Assembly: GCA_963700475.1 (NCBI GenBank)
Contig: CAVOXR010000015.1
Coordinates: 558,001-622,000, forward strand
Reading direction: 5' to 3'
Source of the DNA: Prado023 sp963700475
GTDB taxonomy: Bacteria > Actinomycetota > Actinomycetes > S36-B12 > CAIYMF01
DNA length: 64,000 nt
This document shows positions 54,962-64,000 of this stretch, one piece after another. A program made the position numbers and the translations under genes. The notes beneath the pieces are model-generated. The model did not search any database. It was not told the DNA's origin and worked only from the letters and a program-made list of their open reading frames with translations. The number at the start of each line of letters is the position of its first letter. Within the stretch, counting starts at the first letter, position 1.

Positions 54962-55767
54962 GCGCGTCGGTCCGGGAGAACTCCGCCGGGCTCCGGGCCC
55001 GCCTCGACGAGCGTCGTGGCGACCCGCAGCTCGAGGCGCTGCCCGGCGACCTGTTCGCCGCGGCCGACCTCATCGGCCGCGACCCGCAGCTGCGCATGGC
55101 GCTGTCCGATGCGGGCCAGCCCGCGCAGGCCCGCGAGGGGCTTGCGCGTGGGCTGTTCGGCGAGCGGGTGTCGTCGGGGGCCGTGGAGGTCCTGGCCGAC
55201 ATCGCCGCCCAGCGCTGGTCCAGCCCGAACGACCTGCTCGAGGCGACCGAGCAGCTCGCCGAGCAGGCGGCGTTCATGGTGGCCGAGCGTGACGGCAGCC
55301 TCGACGATGTCGAGGACCAGCTGTTCAGCTTCTCCCAGGCCGTGTCCGGATCGGCTGACCTGCAGATGGCACTGACCGACCCCTCGGTGGGATCGGCCCA
55401 GAAGGCGGGGCTCGTCGAGAGCCTGTTGGGCGGCCGGACCGCGGCGCAGACGAGTCAGGTCCTCAGCTACGCCATGGCCCACCTGCGCGGCCGGCGCGTC
55501 GACTCGGTCATCGACGAGCTGATGGCCCTCGCCGGCGAGCAGCGCAGCAGGTCCATCGCCGAGGTCCGCGTCGCGCGTCCGCTCGACCCGGACCAGGCCG
55601 AGCGCCTCCAGGCGGCGCTCTCGCGGATCCATGGTCGCGACGTGCGACTGAATGTGGCGGTGGACCCCGCCGTGATCGGGGGGATCTCGGTGCGCATCGG
55701 CAGCGAGGTCGTGGACGCGACGGTGGCCACACGATTCGAGCAGGCCCGCCGGGCGCTGGTCGGCTGA
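54958..55767 (+). CDS. atpH: ATP synthase F1 subunit delta
   Basis: Links the peripheral stalk to the top of F1, 269 aa, longer than the 180 aa of E. coli but usual for actinobacteria. The C-terminal block VDPAVIGGISVRIGSEVVDA is the family signature. No membrane helix is fused at the N-terminus. Confidence 0.94.
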   Translation: MSASVRENSAGLRARLDERRGDPQLEALPGDLFAAADLIGRDPQLRMALSDAGQPAQAREGLARGLFGERVSSGAVEVLADIAAQRWSSPNDLLEATEQLAEQAAFMVAERDGSLDDVEDQLFSFSQAVSGSADLQMALTDPSVGSAQKAGLVESLLGGRTAAQTSQVLSYAMAHLRGRRVDSVIDELMALAGEQRSRSIAEVRVARPLDPDQAERLQAALSRIHGRDVRLNVAVDPAVIGGISVRIGSEVVDATVATRFEQARRALVG

Positions 55768-55827
55768 CCGACGAATGACAACAACGACGTGCCCCGCCAG
55801 CCGGCGGGGATGGAACGAGGAGAGACG

Positions 55828-57462
<1,635 letters not shown>

Positions 57463-57465
57463 CTC

Positions 57466-58440
57466 ATGGGCGCCCAAATGCGGGTCTACCGACGCCGGAT
57501 CAAGAGCGTCCAGCAGACCAAGAAGATCACCAAGGCGATGGAGCTCATCGCCTCGTCCCGGATCGTCAAGGCCCAACGTCACCTCGGTGCTGCGCTGCCG
57601 TACACCCGCGAGCTCGTCCTGGCCATCTCGGCGGCGGTGTCGGGGTCCGCTGAGTCCGACCACCCGCTGATCTCCCAGAAGGACGACCGCAAGCGCGCGG
57701 CGGTCCTGCTGATCGGCTCGGACCGTGGCCTGGCCGGTGCCTACTCGTCGAACATCATCCGCGAGGGGGAGGGGCTCAACGCCTTCCTCCGCGAGCAGGG
57801 CATCGAGCCCGTGCACTTCCTCGTCGGGCGCAAGGTCGTGAACTTCTACAAGTTCCGCGAGCGCTACGTCGAGGGCGAGTACGTCGGGTTCACCGACCAG
57901 CCGACGGTTGACGACGCCAAGGAGGTCGCCCTCGGGCTGCTTGCCTCGTTCCTGTCCGACAGCGACACCGAGGGCGGGACAGACGAGATCCACATCGTCT
58001 ACACCCACTTCGTCAACATGGGCCGACAGGAGGTCCGGATCCGCCGGATCCTGCCGATCGAAGTGGTCGAGCAGGTCGTCGGGTCCGGCGGCCAGCCCGA
58101 GCTCGCACCCGTGCGCGACTCCGACGGGACCCAGGCGGCGGCTGCCGTGGCCGCCTCGGCCATGCCGCTCTACGAGTTCGAGCCCGATGCCGACACCGTC
58201 CTCGACGAACTGCTCCCGCGCTATGTCGAGAACCTCGTCTACACCGCGCTGCTCGAAGCAGCGGCCTCCGAGCACGCCGCCCGCCGGCGCGCCATGAAGT
58301 CGGCCACGGACAACGCTGAGGAGCTCATCAAGAGCCTCACCCAGCAGGCGAACCAGGCCCGCCAGACCGAGATCACCCAGGAGATTTCCGAGATCGTCGG
58401 TGGCGCCGACGCTCTTGCCTCCGCCAATGCAGGAAGTTGA
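57466..58440 (+). CDS. atpG: ATP synthase F1 subunit gamma
   Basis: Central rotor shaft, 324 aa. The N-terminal helix RRRIKSVQQTKKITKAMELI and the C-terminal helix with ITQEISEIVGGADAL are the conserved coiled-coil pair. An extra loop (SDSDTEGGTDE) is typical of actinobacterial gamma. It starts 3 nt after atpA. Confidence 0.97.
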   Translation: MGAQMRVYRRRIKSVQQTKKITKAMELIASSRIVKAQRHLGAALPYTRELVLAISAAVSGSAESDHPLISQKDDRKRAAVLLIGSDRGLAGAYSSNIIREGEGLNAFLREQGIEPVHFLVGRKVVNFYKFRERYVEGEYVGFTDQPTVDDAKEVALGLLASFLSDSDTEGGTDEIHIVYTHFVNMGRQEVRIRRILPIEVVEQVVGSGGQPELAPVRDSDGTQAAAAVAASAMPLYEFEPDADTVLDELLPRYVENLVYTALLEAAASEHAARRRAMKSATDNAEELIKSLTQQANQARQTEITQEISEIVGGADALASANAGS

Positions 58441-58448
58441 GGATCTAC

Positions 58449-59894
58449 ATGACCGCCTCGGTTGAGACCGCACAGGGTGTGGGCCGCGTTGCCCGCGTCA
58501 CCGGCCCTGTCGTCGACGTGGAGTTCCCCGTCGAGGCCATGCCCGCACTGATGAACGCGCTGAACGTCGACGTGTCCTTCGGGATCGGCGAGGAGGGCGG
58601 CGGTGGGCACATGCTGACCCTCGAGGTCGCCCAGCACCTCGGCGACAACCTCGTGCGCGCGATCTCCATGCAGCCCACCGACGGACTCGTCCGCGGAGCT
58701 GAGGTGCGCGACACGGGCGGGCCGATCACGGTGCCCGTCGGCGATGTCACCGTCGGCCACGTGTGGAACACCCTCGGCAAGCCGCTGGACGTGCCGGAGG
58801 AGTCCCTGGTGATCACCGAGCGCTGGGGCATCCACCGCCAGCCCCCGGCCTTCGACCAGCTCGAGAGCAAGACCGAGGTCTTCTGGACCGGCATCAAGGT
58901 CATCGACCTGCTGACCCCCTACGTCAAGGGTGGCAAGATCGGCCTGTTCGGCGGTGCCGGTGTGGGCAAGACCGTGCTCATCCAGGAGATGATCTACCGG
59001 GTCGCCGAGAACTTCAGTGGCGTGTCGGTGTTCGCCGGCGTGGGGGAGCGCACCCGCGAGGGCAACGACCTGTTCCTGGAGATGACCGAGTCCGGCGTCC
59101 TGGCCAAGACCGCGCTGGTGTTCGGCCAGATGGACGAGCCGCCGGGCACCCGCCTGCGCGTGGCCCTGACCGCCCTGACGATGGCGGAGTACTTCCGCGA
59201 CGTGCAGAACCAGGACGTGCTGCTCTTCATCGACAACATCTTCCGGTTCACCCAGGCGGGCTCCGAGGTCTCCACGCTGCTGGGCCGCATGCCCTCCGCG
59301 GTGGGCTACCAGCCGACTCTGGCCGACGAGATGGGCATGCTCCAGGAGCGCATCACCTCCACGCGCGGTCACTCGATCACCTCGTTGCAGGCCATCTACG
59401 TGCCCGCCGACGACCTGACCGACCCGGCCCCGGCCACCACGTTCGCTCACCTGGACGCCACGACCACGCTCAGCCGGCCGATCTCGGAGCTGGGGATCTA
59501 CCCGGCCGTGGATCCGCTGGACTCCACCTCGCGGATCCTGGACCCGCGGGTCGTCGGCGACGAGCACTACGCGGTGGCTGCCCGCACCAAGGAGATCCTG
59601 CAGCGCTACAAGGACCTGCAGGACATCATCGCGATCCTGGGCATCGATGAGCTCTCCGAGGAGGACAAGGTCCTGGTCAACCGGGCGCGGCGCATCCAGC
59701 GGTTCCTGAGCCAGAACATGTTCGTCGCCGAGGCCTTCACCGGTCAGCCGGGCTCGTTCGTCCCCGTCGAGGAGACGGTCGCGTCCTTCAAGGCCCTGGC
59801 CGAGGGGGAGTACGACCACATCCCGGAGCAGGCGTTCTTCATGGCCGGCAACATCGAGGACGTCGAGCGCAACGCTGCCAAGCTGAAGGGCTGA
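58449..59894 (+). CDS. atpD: ATP synthase F1 subunit beta
   Basis: Catalytic subunit, 481 aa. P-loop FGGAGVGKTVLI, the catalytic Glu in GVGERTREGND and the Walker B stretch DVLLFIDNIFRF are all present. I use the ATG at 58449, with TGAGGAT upstream; an in-frame TTG at 58437 overlaps the atpG stop and is the alternative. Confidence 0.98.
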   Translation: MTASVETAQGVGRVARVTGPVVDVEFPVEAMPALMNALNVDVSFGIGEEGGGGHMLTLEVAQHLGDNLVRAISMQPTDGLVRGAEVRDTGGPITVPVGDVTVGHVWNTLGKPLDVPEESLVITERWGIHRQPPAFDQLESKTEVFWTGIKVIDLLTPYVKGGKIGLFGGAGVGKTVLIQEMIYRVAENFSGVSVFAGVGERTREGNDLFLEMTESGVLAKTALVFGQMDEPPGTRLRVALTALTMAEYFRDVQNQDVLLFIDNIFRFTQAGSEVSTLLGRMPSAVGYQPTLADEMGMLQERITSTRGHSITSLQAIYVPADDLTDPAPATTFAHLDATTTLSRPISELGIYPAVDPLDSTSRILDPRVVGDEHYAVAARTKEILQRYKDLQDIIAILGIDELSEEDKVLVNRARRIQRFLSQNMFVAEAFTGQPGSFVPVEETVASFKALAEGEYDHIPEQAFFMAGNIEDVERNAAKLKG

Positions 59895-59904
59895 GGCGCG
59901 CGCC

Positions 59905-60318
59905 ATGGCTGAGCTGAAGGTGTCCCTGGTCGCGATGGATCGTGAGATCTGGGTCGGCCCGGCGCGCATGGTGGTCGCCACCACCCCCGAGGGCGAGATC
60001 GGGATCCTGCCCGGTCACGAGCCGGTGCTGGCCCTGCTCGTGGACGGTCCGGTCCGGATCGAGAAGTTGGACGGCGAGAAGGTGGGCGCGGCCGTGCATG
60101 GCGGCTTCTTCTCGGTGGCCAACAACGAGGTCGCGATCCTGGCCGAGACTGCCGAGCTGGACACCGAGATCGACGTCGAACGGGCCCAGGCAGCGCTCGA
60201 CCGGATCATGGCCGACGGCGTCGTCGACCGTCGCGAGAAGGCCGCGGAGCTCCGTGCCCGGACCCGCCTCAAGGCCGCCATGAGCGTCGAGTCCAAGACG
60301 ATGCACCTGGGCGGCTGA
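59905..60318 (+). CDS. atpC: ATP synthase F1 subunit epsilon
   Basis: Rotor subunit and inhibitor of ATP hydrolysis, 137 aa. The N-terminal beta-sandwich (VATTPEGEIGILPGHEPVLA) and a C-terminal helical hairpin (RAQAALDRIMADG ... REKAAELRARTRLKAA) are complete. Last gene of the ATP synthase operon. Confidence 0.96.
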   Translation: MAELKVSLVAMDREIWVGPARMVVATTPEGEIGILPGHEPVLALLVDGPVRIEKLDGEKVGAAVHGGFFSVANNEVAILAETAELDTEIDVERAQAALDRIMADGVVDRREKAAELRARTRLKAAMSVESKTMHLGG

Positions 60319-60649
60319 GTCCTGCTGAAGGCCCGCCTGGCTTGGGACGGCGCGACATGGCAGGGGTGCAACCCGCCCGGGCGCGAGGCGCTGCGCGCGC
60401 ATGATCCCGGCCGTAAGAGCTGGCTGCAATCCGCGCCCGACCCGGACGCACAGCAAACCGCCCGATAGAGGATCGAAGGGCGGGTCATACGGACGGTTCC
60501 GCGCGCGTACCACCCGATGCGAGCACTCGCCGGGCTGAAAAGGCCGGTTTCGAGTGCGTGCGGCTCGGCGTCCGGACATGACGCACCACGGCCGGACAAC
60601 TGGAGCGCTACTCGGGCACCAGCACCCCGTGCGGTGGGTGCCCTGCCGG
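60319..60649. other. Intergenic region between convergent atpC and the adenosyltransferase gene
   Basis: 331 bp with no gene I can support. The gap should contain the ends of two convergent transcripts. I see GTCCGG/CCGGAC arms at about 60571-60598 and gcactcg (about 60524-60530) against cgagtgc (about 60551-60557), which could pair, but no convincing terminator with a U tract. Confidence 0.4.
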
Positions 60650-61225
60650 TCAGCTGCGCTCGCCGCCGGGCTTCCAGAGGATGTCCCCGGCCTCGAGGTT
60701 GGCATGGCGAGCGAGCACGAACAGCAGGTCCGACAGGCGGTTGAGGTAGGTGGCCGGCAGGGCGCTCATCGCGTCGCCGTGCTCGGCCATCGCGGCCCAG
60801 GTCGCCCGCTCGGCGCGGCGGACCACGGTGCGTGCCACGTGCAGGTGCGCGGACGCGGCCGTCCCCCCGGGGAGTACGAACGAGCGCAGCGCCGGCAGCT
60901 CGGCGTTGTACGCGTCGATCTCGGACTCGAGTCGCTCGATGTAGTCGGTCTCCACACGAAGCGGTGGGTACTCGGGCTCGGGGACCACGGGGGTGCACAG
61001 GTCGGCGCCGACGTCGAAGAGCTCGTTCTGGATGCGCAGGAGCATGGCCCGCACGTCGTCGGGGAGTTCGCTTGCCGCGGTCGCCACCCCGATCACGCAG
61101 TTGGCCTCGTCCACGTCGGCATACGCGATGAGGCGCAGGTCGTTCTTGGTGGTGCGGCTCATGTCGCCCAGGGAGGTGGTGCCGTCGTCGCCGGTGCGGG
61201 TGTAGATGCGGGTGAGATTGACCAT
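60650..61225 (-). CDS. Cob(I)alamin adenosyltransferase, PduO/MMAB type
   Basis: Transfers the adenosyl group from ATP to cob(I)alamin to make coenzyme B12, 191 aa. The family start YTRTGDDGTTSLGD binds ATP, followed by DVDEANCVIGVA, and later FVLPGGTAASAHLHVARTVV and RAERATW and the LNRLSDLLFVLAR block. The B12-dependent mutase at the right end of the window is a likely user of the product. It is divergent from murA, matching Rv1314c and Rv1315. Confidence 0.93.
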   Translation of the reverse strand: MVNLTRIYTRTGDDGTTSLGDMSRTTKNDLRLIAYADVDEANCVIGVATAASELPDDVRAMLLRIQNELFDVGADLCTPVVPEPEYPPLRVETDYIERLESEIDAYNAELPALRSFVLPGGTAASAHLHVARTVVRRAERATWAAMAEHGDAMSALPATYLNRLSDLLFVLARHANLEAGDILWKPGGERS

Positions 61226-61280
61226 ATGGGCAGCCTATGCCCCCGGCTTCGGGCCCGCAGTCGGCCCTACGATGGCCACC

Positions 61281-62573
61281 ATGCAGCAGGTGTTCCGGGT
61301 TACGGGCGGTCAGCGCCTCGAGGGCGAGATCGGCGTCGTGGGCGCCAAGAACAGCGTCCTGAAGCTGATGGCCGCTGCCCTGCTGGCCCGGGGGCGCACC
61401 ACCATCACCAACGTCCCAGACATCCTCGACGTCGCGATCATGGCGGAGCTGCTTCGCCGGCTGGGTTGCGAGGTGGTCCACGAACGGCCGGGACCGACGC
61501 TCGCGGGCACCGTCACCATCGACGTCCCTGATGTGCCCCACCACCAGGCCGACTACGACCTCGTCCGCCGGATGCGTGCGTCCATCTGCGTGCTCGGCCC
61601 GCTCATCGCGCGCTGCGGCGCTGCGGACGTCGCGCTGCCCGGCGGCGATGCGATCGGCTCCCGCGGGCTCGACATGCACATCGCCGGGCTCCAGAAGCTC
61701 GGAGCGACGTTCGAGAACGAGCACGGTTTCCTCGTGGCCAAGGCCAGCGCCCTGCACGGAGGTCAGATCTGGCTGGACTTCCCCAGCGTCGGCGCCACCG
61801 AGAACATCCTGATGGCCGCGGTCCTGGCCAAGGGGGTCACGGTGATCGACAACGCCGCGCGGGAGCCGGAGATCATCGACATCTGCCAGATGCTGATCGA
61901 GATGGGGGCCCGGATCGAGGGCGCGGGATCATCGACACTGACCGTCGAGGGCGTTCGGGAGCTGCATCCCGTCGAGCACGCCACGGTCCCTGACCGGATC
62001 GTTGCTGGGACGTGGGCCGTGGCAGCGGCGATCACCGGCGGCGATGTCTTCGTGCGCGGCGCGATCGGGAAGCACTTGGAGATGGCACTGGACAAGCTGG
62101 CCTCGGCGGGAGCGACCATCCACGTCGAGGACGACGGCTTCCGCGTCCGGATGGACGAGCGCCCGCGCGCAGTCGACATCGTCACCCTGCCCTACCCGGG
62201 CTTCCCGACGGACCTCCAGCCGCAGTTCATCGCGTTGAACGCCATCGCAGACGGCACCTCGATGATCACCGAGAACCTGTTCGAGGCCCGCTTCCGATTC
62301 GTCAACGAGATCGTCCGGCTCGGCGCGGACGTGCGCACCGATGGCCACCACGCCCTGGTCCGGGGCAAGGTGGGGCTGTCCGGCGCCCCGGTCGAGGCGG
62401 CTGACATCCGCGCCGGCGCCGGGCTCGTCCTCGCCGGCCTGGCCGCCCAGGGGTACACCACGGTCTACGAGATCCACCACGTGGAGCGCGGGTACGCCGG
62501 GTTCGTCCCCAACCTCGTCGGCATCGGCGCCAGGATCGAGCGCCTGGACATGCCCAGCCCGTTCGACGACTGA
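61281..62573 (+). CDS. murA: UDP-N-acetylglucosamine 1-carboxyvinyltransferase, Cys-to-Asp active-site variant
   Basis: First committed enzyme of peptidoglycan synthesis, 430 aa. The N-terminus FRVTGGQRLEGEIGVVGAKN contains the substrate Lys-Asn pair. At the catalytic loop the family has PGGC; here it reads PGGDAIGSRGLDMHIAGL, so the fosfomycin-reactive Cys is Asp, as in M. tuberculosis MurA, and intrinsic fosfomycin tolerance of the enzyme is expected. I use the ATG at 61281; MAT at 61272 is the alternative. Confidence 0.96.
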   Translation: MQQVFRVTGGQRLEGEIGVVGAKNSVLKLMAAALLARGRTTITNVPDILDVAIMAELLRRLGCEVVHERPGPTLAGTVTIDVPDVPHHQADYDLVRRMRASICVLGPLIARCGAADVALPGGDAIGSRGLDMHIAGLQKLGATFENEHGFLVAKASALHGGQIWLDFPSVGATENILMAAVLAKGVTVIDNAAREPEIIDICQMLIEMGARIEGAGSSTLTVEGVRELHPVEHATVPDRIVAGTWAVAAAITGGDVFVRGAIGKHLEMALDKLASAGATIHVEDDGFRVRMDERPRAVDIVTLPYPGFPTDLQPQFIALNAIADGTSMITENLFEARFRFVNEIVRLGADVRTDGHHALVRGKVGLSGAPVEAADIRAGAGLVLAGLAAQGYTTVYEIHHVERGYAGFVPNLVGIGARIERLDMPSPFDD

Positions 62574-62755
62574 CCCTGCCTCGGACCCTGCTGCGCGTGG
62601 TCCGGATCTCGGAGCATCCGCGCTCGGGAATCCGGACCGGTGCGGGATTGGGCCGCGCGAAAGCGGACCGAGCGGAGGTGCGGGGCGCGGGGGGAGTGAG
62701 CGACCGAGTGCGGCTGGATCCGCGGTGCGGTGGGCGATCCGCGGCGTGGCCCCCT

Positions 62756-62777
62756 GAGGTTACCGAGCAGTAACCTC
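62756..62777. promoter_or_regulatory. Palindromic operator-like site upstream of the 3-hydroxybutyryl-CoA dehydrogenase gene
   Basis: GAGGTTAC and GTAACCTC are perfect 8-bp inverted arms around CGAGCA, 42 bp before the start codon. A -10-like GATAGGAT follows within about 10 bp. The form resembles TetR-family operators of fatty acid or acyl-CoA genes. The regulator is not in the window. Confidence 0.6.
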
Positions 62778-62818
62778 GGGCGATAGGATCGGGTGAATTG
62801 CCGTCCTGAGGAGGTCCT

Positions 62819-63670
62819 ATGTCCACTGTCATGGTCGTCGGAGCGGGGCTCATGGGCTCGGGCATCGCGCAGGTCAGCGCGATCGCCGGCCACGACGTGA
62901 TCCTGCGCGACATCTCCCCCGAGGCTGTGGCCAAGGGGCGCGGCGCGATCGAGGCGTCGTTGGCGAAGTTCGCCGACAAGGGCGCGATCAGCGCGGAGGA
63001 CGCCGAGGCTGCGCTTGCCCGCATCAGCGGCACGACGGACCTGGACGGCGCCGCGCAGTCCGACATCATCGTGGAGGCGATCATCGAGGAGGTCGACCTC
63101 AAGGCGGCCCTGTTCGCCGACCTGGACCGGATGGCCCCGCAGGGCGCGATCCTGGCCACGAACACCTCAGCCATCCCGATCACCCGGATCGCCGCGGCCA
63201 CCCAGCGCCCCGAGGCGGTCGTCGGCACGCATTTCTTCTCCCCGGTCCCGATGATGAAGCTGTGCGAGCTGGTCCGGGGACTCAAGACCTCCGACGAGAC
63301 GCTGGCCGCGGCACGCACGTGGGCCGAGGGGATCGGCAAGACGTGCATCGTCGTGAACCGTGACGTGGCCGGGTTCGTCACCACCCGCATCATCACGGCT
63401 CTGGTCAACGAGGCGATCCGCCTGGTCGAGACCGGCGTGGCCACACCCGAGGACGTCGACATCGCCTGCAAGCTCGGCTTCGGCCACGCGATGGGCCCGC
63501 TGGCCACCGCCGACCTCACGGGGATCGACGTGATGCGTCGCGCCTCGATGTCGATCTACAACGAGACCGCGGAGAAGGCGTTCTACCCGCCGGAGCTGAT
63601 CACCCGGATGGCGATCGCCGGCGACCTCGGCCGCAAGTCCGGTCGCGGCTTCTACACCTACGGAGGCTGA
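62819..63670 (+). CDS. 3-hydroxybutyryl-CoA dehydrogenase
   Basis: NAD(P)-dependent dehydrogenase of 283 aa acting on 3-hydroxyacyl-CoA, short-chain type. The Rossmann motif is MVVGAGLMGSGIAQVSAIAG. The catalytic His-Glu region is GTHFFSPVPMMKLCELV and RDVAGFVTTRIITALVNEAI begins the C-terminal dimer domain, ending GRGFYTYGG. GAGGAGG lies 6-12 nt upstream of the ATG. A methylmalonyl-CoA-mutase-like gene follows after 2 nt, so acetyl-CoA or butyryl-CoA metabolism rather than PHB alone is implied. Confidence 0.94.
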   Translation: MSTVMVVGAGLMGSGIAQVSAIAGHDVILRDISPEAVAKGRGAIEASLAKFADKGAISAEDAEAALARISGTTDLDGAAQSDIIVEAIIEEVDLKAALFADLDRMAPQGAILATNTSAIPITRIAAATQRPEAVVGTHFFSPVPMMKLCELVRGLKTSDETLAAARTWAEGIGKTCIVVNRDVAGFVTTRIITALVNEAIRLVETGVATPEDVDIACKLGFGHAMGPLATADLTGIDVMRRASMSIYNETAEKAFYPPELITRMAIAGDLGRKSGRGFYTYGG

Positions 63671-63672
63671 TC

Positions 63673-64000
63673 ATGGCCAAGGACAAGCCCTGGATGATGC
63701 GCACGTACGCCGGGCACTCCTCGGCGACCGCGTCCAACGAGCTCTTCCGCCGCAACCTGGAGAAGGGCCAGACCGGGCTGTCGGTGGCCTTCGACCTGCC
63801 CGACCCAGACCGGCTACGACCCCGACGCGGAGCTGGCGCGCGGCGAGGTCGGCAAGGTGGGCGTGCCGATCAGCCACATCGGCGACATGCACAAGCTGCT
63901 CGACGGCATCCCGCTGGACCGCATGAACACGTCCATGACCATCAACGCCACCGCGATGTACCTGTTGGCGATGTACGTCGCCGTGGCCGAGGAGAACGGC
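63673..64000 (+). pseudogene. MeaA / ethylmalonyl-CoA mutase-like B12 mutase (partial, one frameshift)
   Basis: N-terminal 109 residues of a B12-dependent acyl-CoA mutase, cut by the window end. The sequence MAKDKPWMMRTYAGHSSATA and ELFRRNLEKGQTGLSVAFDL is closest, from memory, to the MeaA/ethylmalonyl-CoA mutase branch, which starts at this position rather than with the long N-terminus of methylmalonyl-CoA mutase. An extra G at 63802 (CCCGACCCAGACC for CCCACCCAGACC) breaks the frame between AFDLP and TQTGYDPDAELARGEVGKVG. The rest then reads normally to MTINATAMYLLAMYVAVAEE. Its neighbour, the 3-hydroxybutyryl-CoA dehydrogenase, acts in the same pathway. Confidence 0.8.

Noticed and set aside
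60319..60649. Possible cobalamin riboswitch near the adenosyltransferase gene
   Set aside because: The gap lies at the 3' end of that gene, not upstream, and I see no B12-box.

Overview
This is a high-GC actinobacterial (Actinomycetota) chromosome segment. The evidence is the GC-rich codon use, the absence of outer-membrane functions, LPxTG-like sorting tails, and a gene order from argS to murA that closely follows Mycobacterium tuberculosis Rv1292-Rv1315 (argS, lysA, hom, thrC, thrB, rho, rpmE, prfA, prmC, sua5, wecA, atpI, atpBEFHAGDC, cobO-type, murA). MurA carries Asp in place of the catalytic Cys, as in mycobacteria. I cannot name the genus.

Layout. 0-2.5 kb: an ABC peptide-type importer on the minus strand (permease cut by the window edge, then its binding protein). 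2.7-4.8 kb: a frameshifted S9 oligopeptidase. 4.8-12.2 kb: a minus-strand sulfate assimilation operon in the order sirA, small zinc-ribbon protein, cysH, cysD, cysN, cysG-type fusion, sirohydrochlorin chelatase. Every junction overlaps by 1 or 4 nt, and a Cys-rich leader peptide precedes sirA. The last two genes make the siroheme that SirA needs. 12.4-18.2 kb: a CDP-glycerol-transferase-like protein, PPK2, SulP permease, a membrane protein and a cold-shock protein. 18.3-20 kb: CoA-disulfide (persulfide) reductase with a rhodanese domain and a CsoR/CstR-type palindrome in front. 20.1-22.3 kb: a coupled two-gene module, an AAA ATPase with a DUF3696-like tail and an unrecognised partner; this is the best candidate here for an uncharacterised defence-type system. 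22.3-25.9 kb: palindromic repeats, a membrane-anchored trypsin-fold protein without its catalytic His, and a frameshifted M20 peptidase.

26-34 kb is an accessory cell-surface island: a very large VWA/DUF5979-like repeat protein with a sortase tail, a small secreted protein sharing its acidic EDVDES repeat, a frameshifted formate/nitrite-type channel, and the heavily broken remains of another sortase substrate. From 34.3 kb (tRNA-Arg and argS) to 63.7 kb the window is mostly conserved housekeeping: arginyl-tRNA synthetase, lysine and threonine biosynthesis, Rho, L31, RF1 and its methylase, tRNA t6A synthesis, GlyA, WecA, the complete F-type ATP synthase, a cobalamin adenosyltransferase and MurA. 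The window ends with 3-hydroxybutyryl-CoA dehydrogenase and the start of a MeaA/ethylmalonyl-CoA mutase-like gene, suggesting an ethylmalonyl-CoA acetate-assimilation pathway.

A caution runs through the window: at least seven genes, including housekeeping wecA and the mutase, carry one-base frameshifts that conserved protein sequence on both sides makes easy to locate. Some sit in homopolymers and look like assembly errors. The 32.6-34.05 kb region is so broken that genuine decay is also possible.
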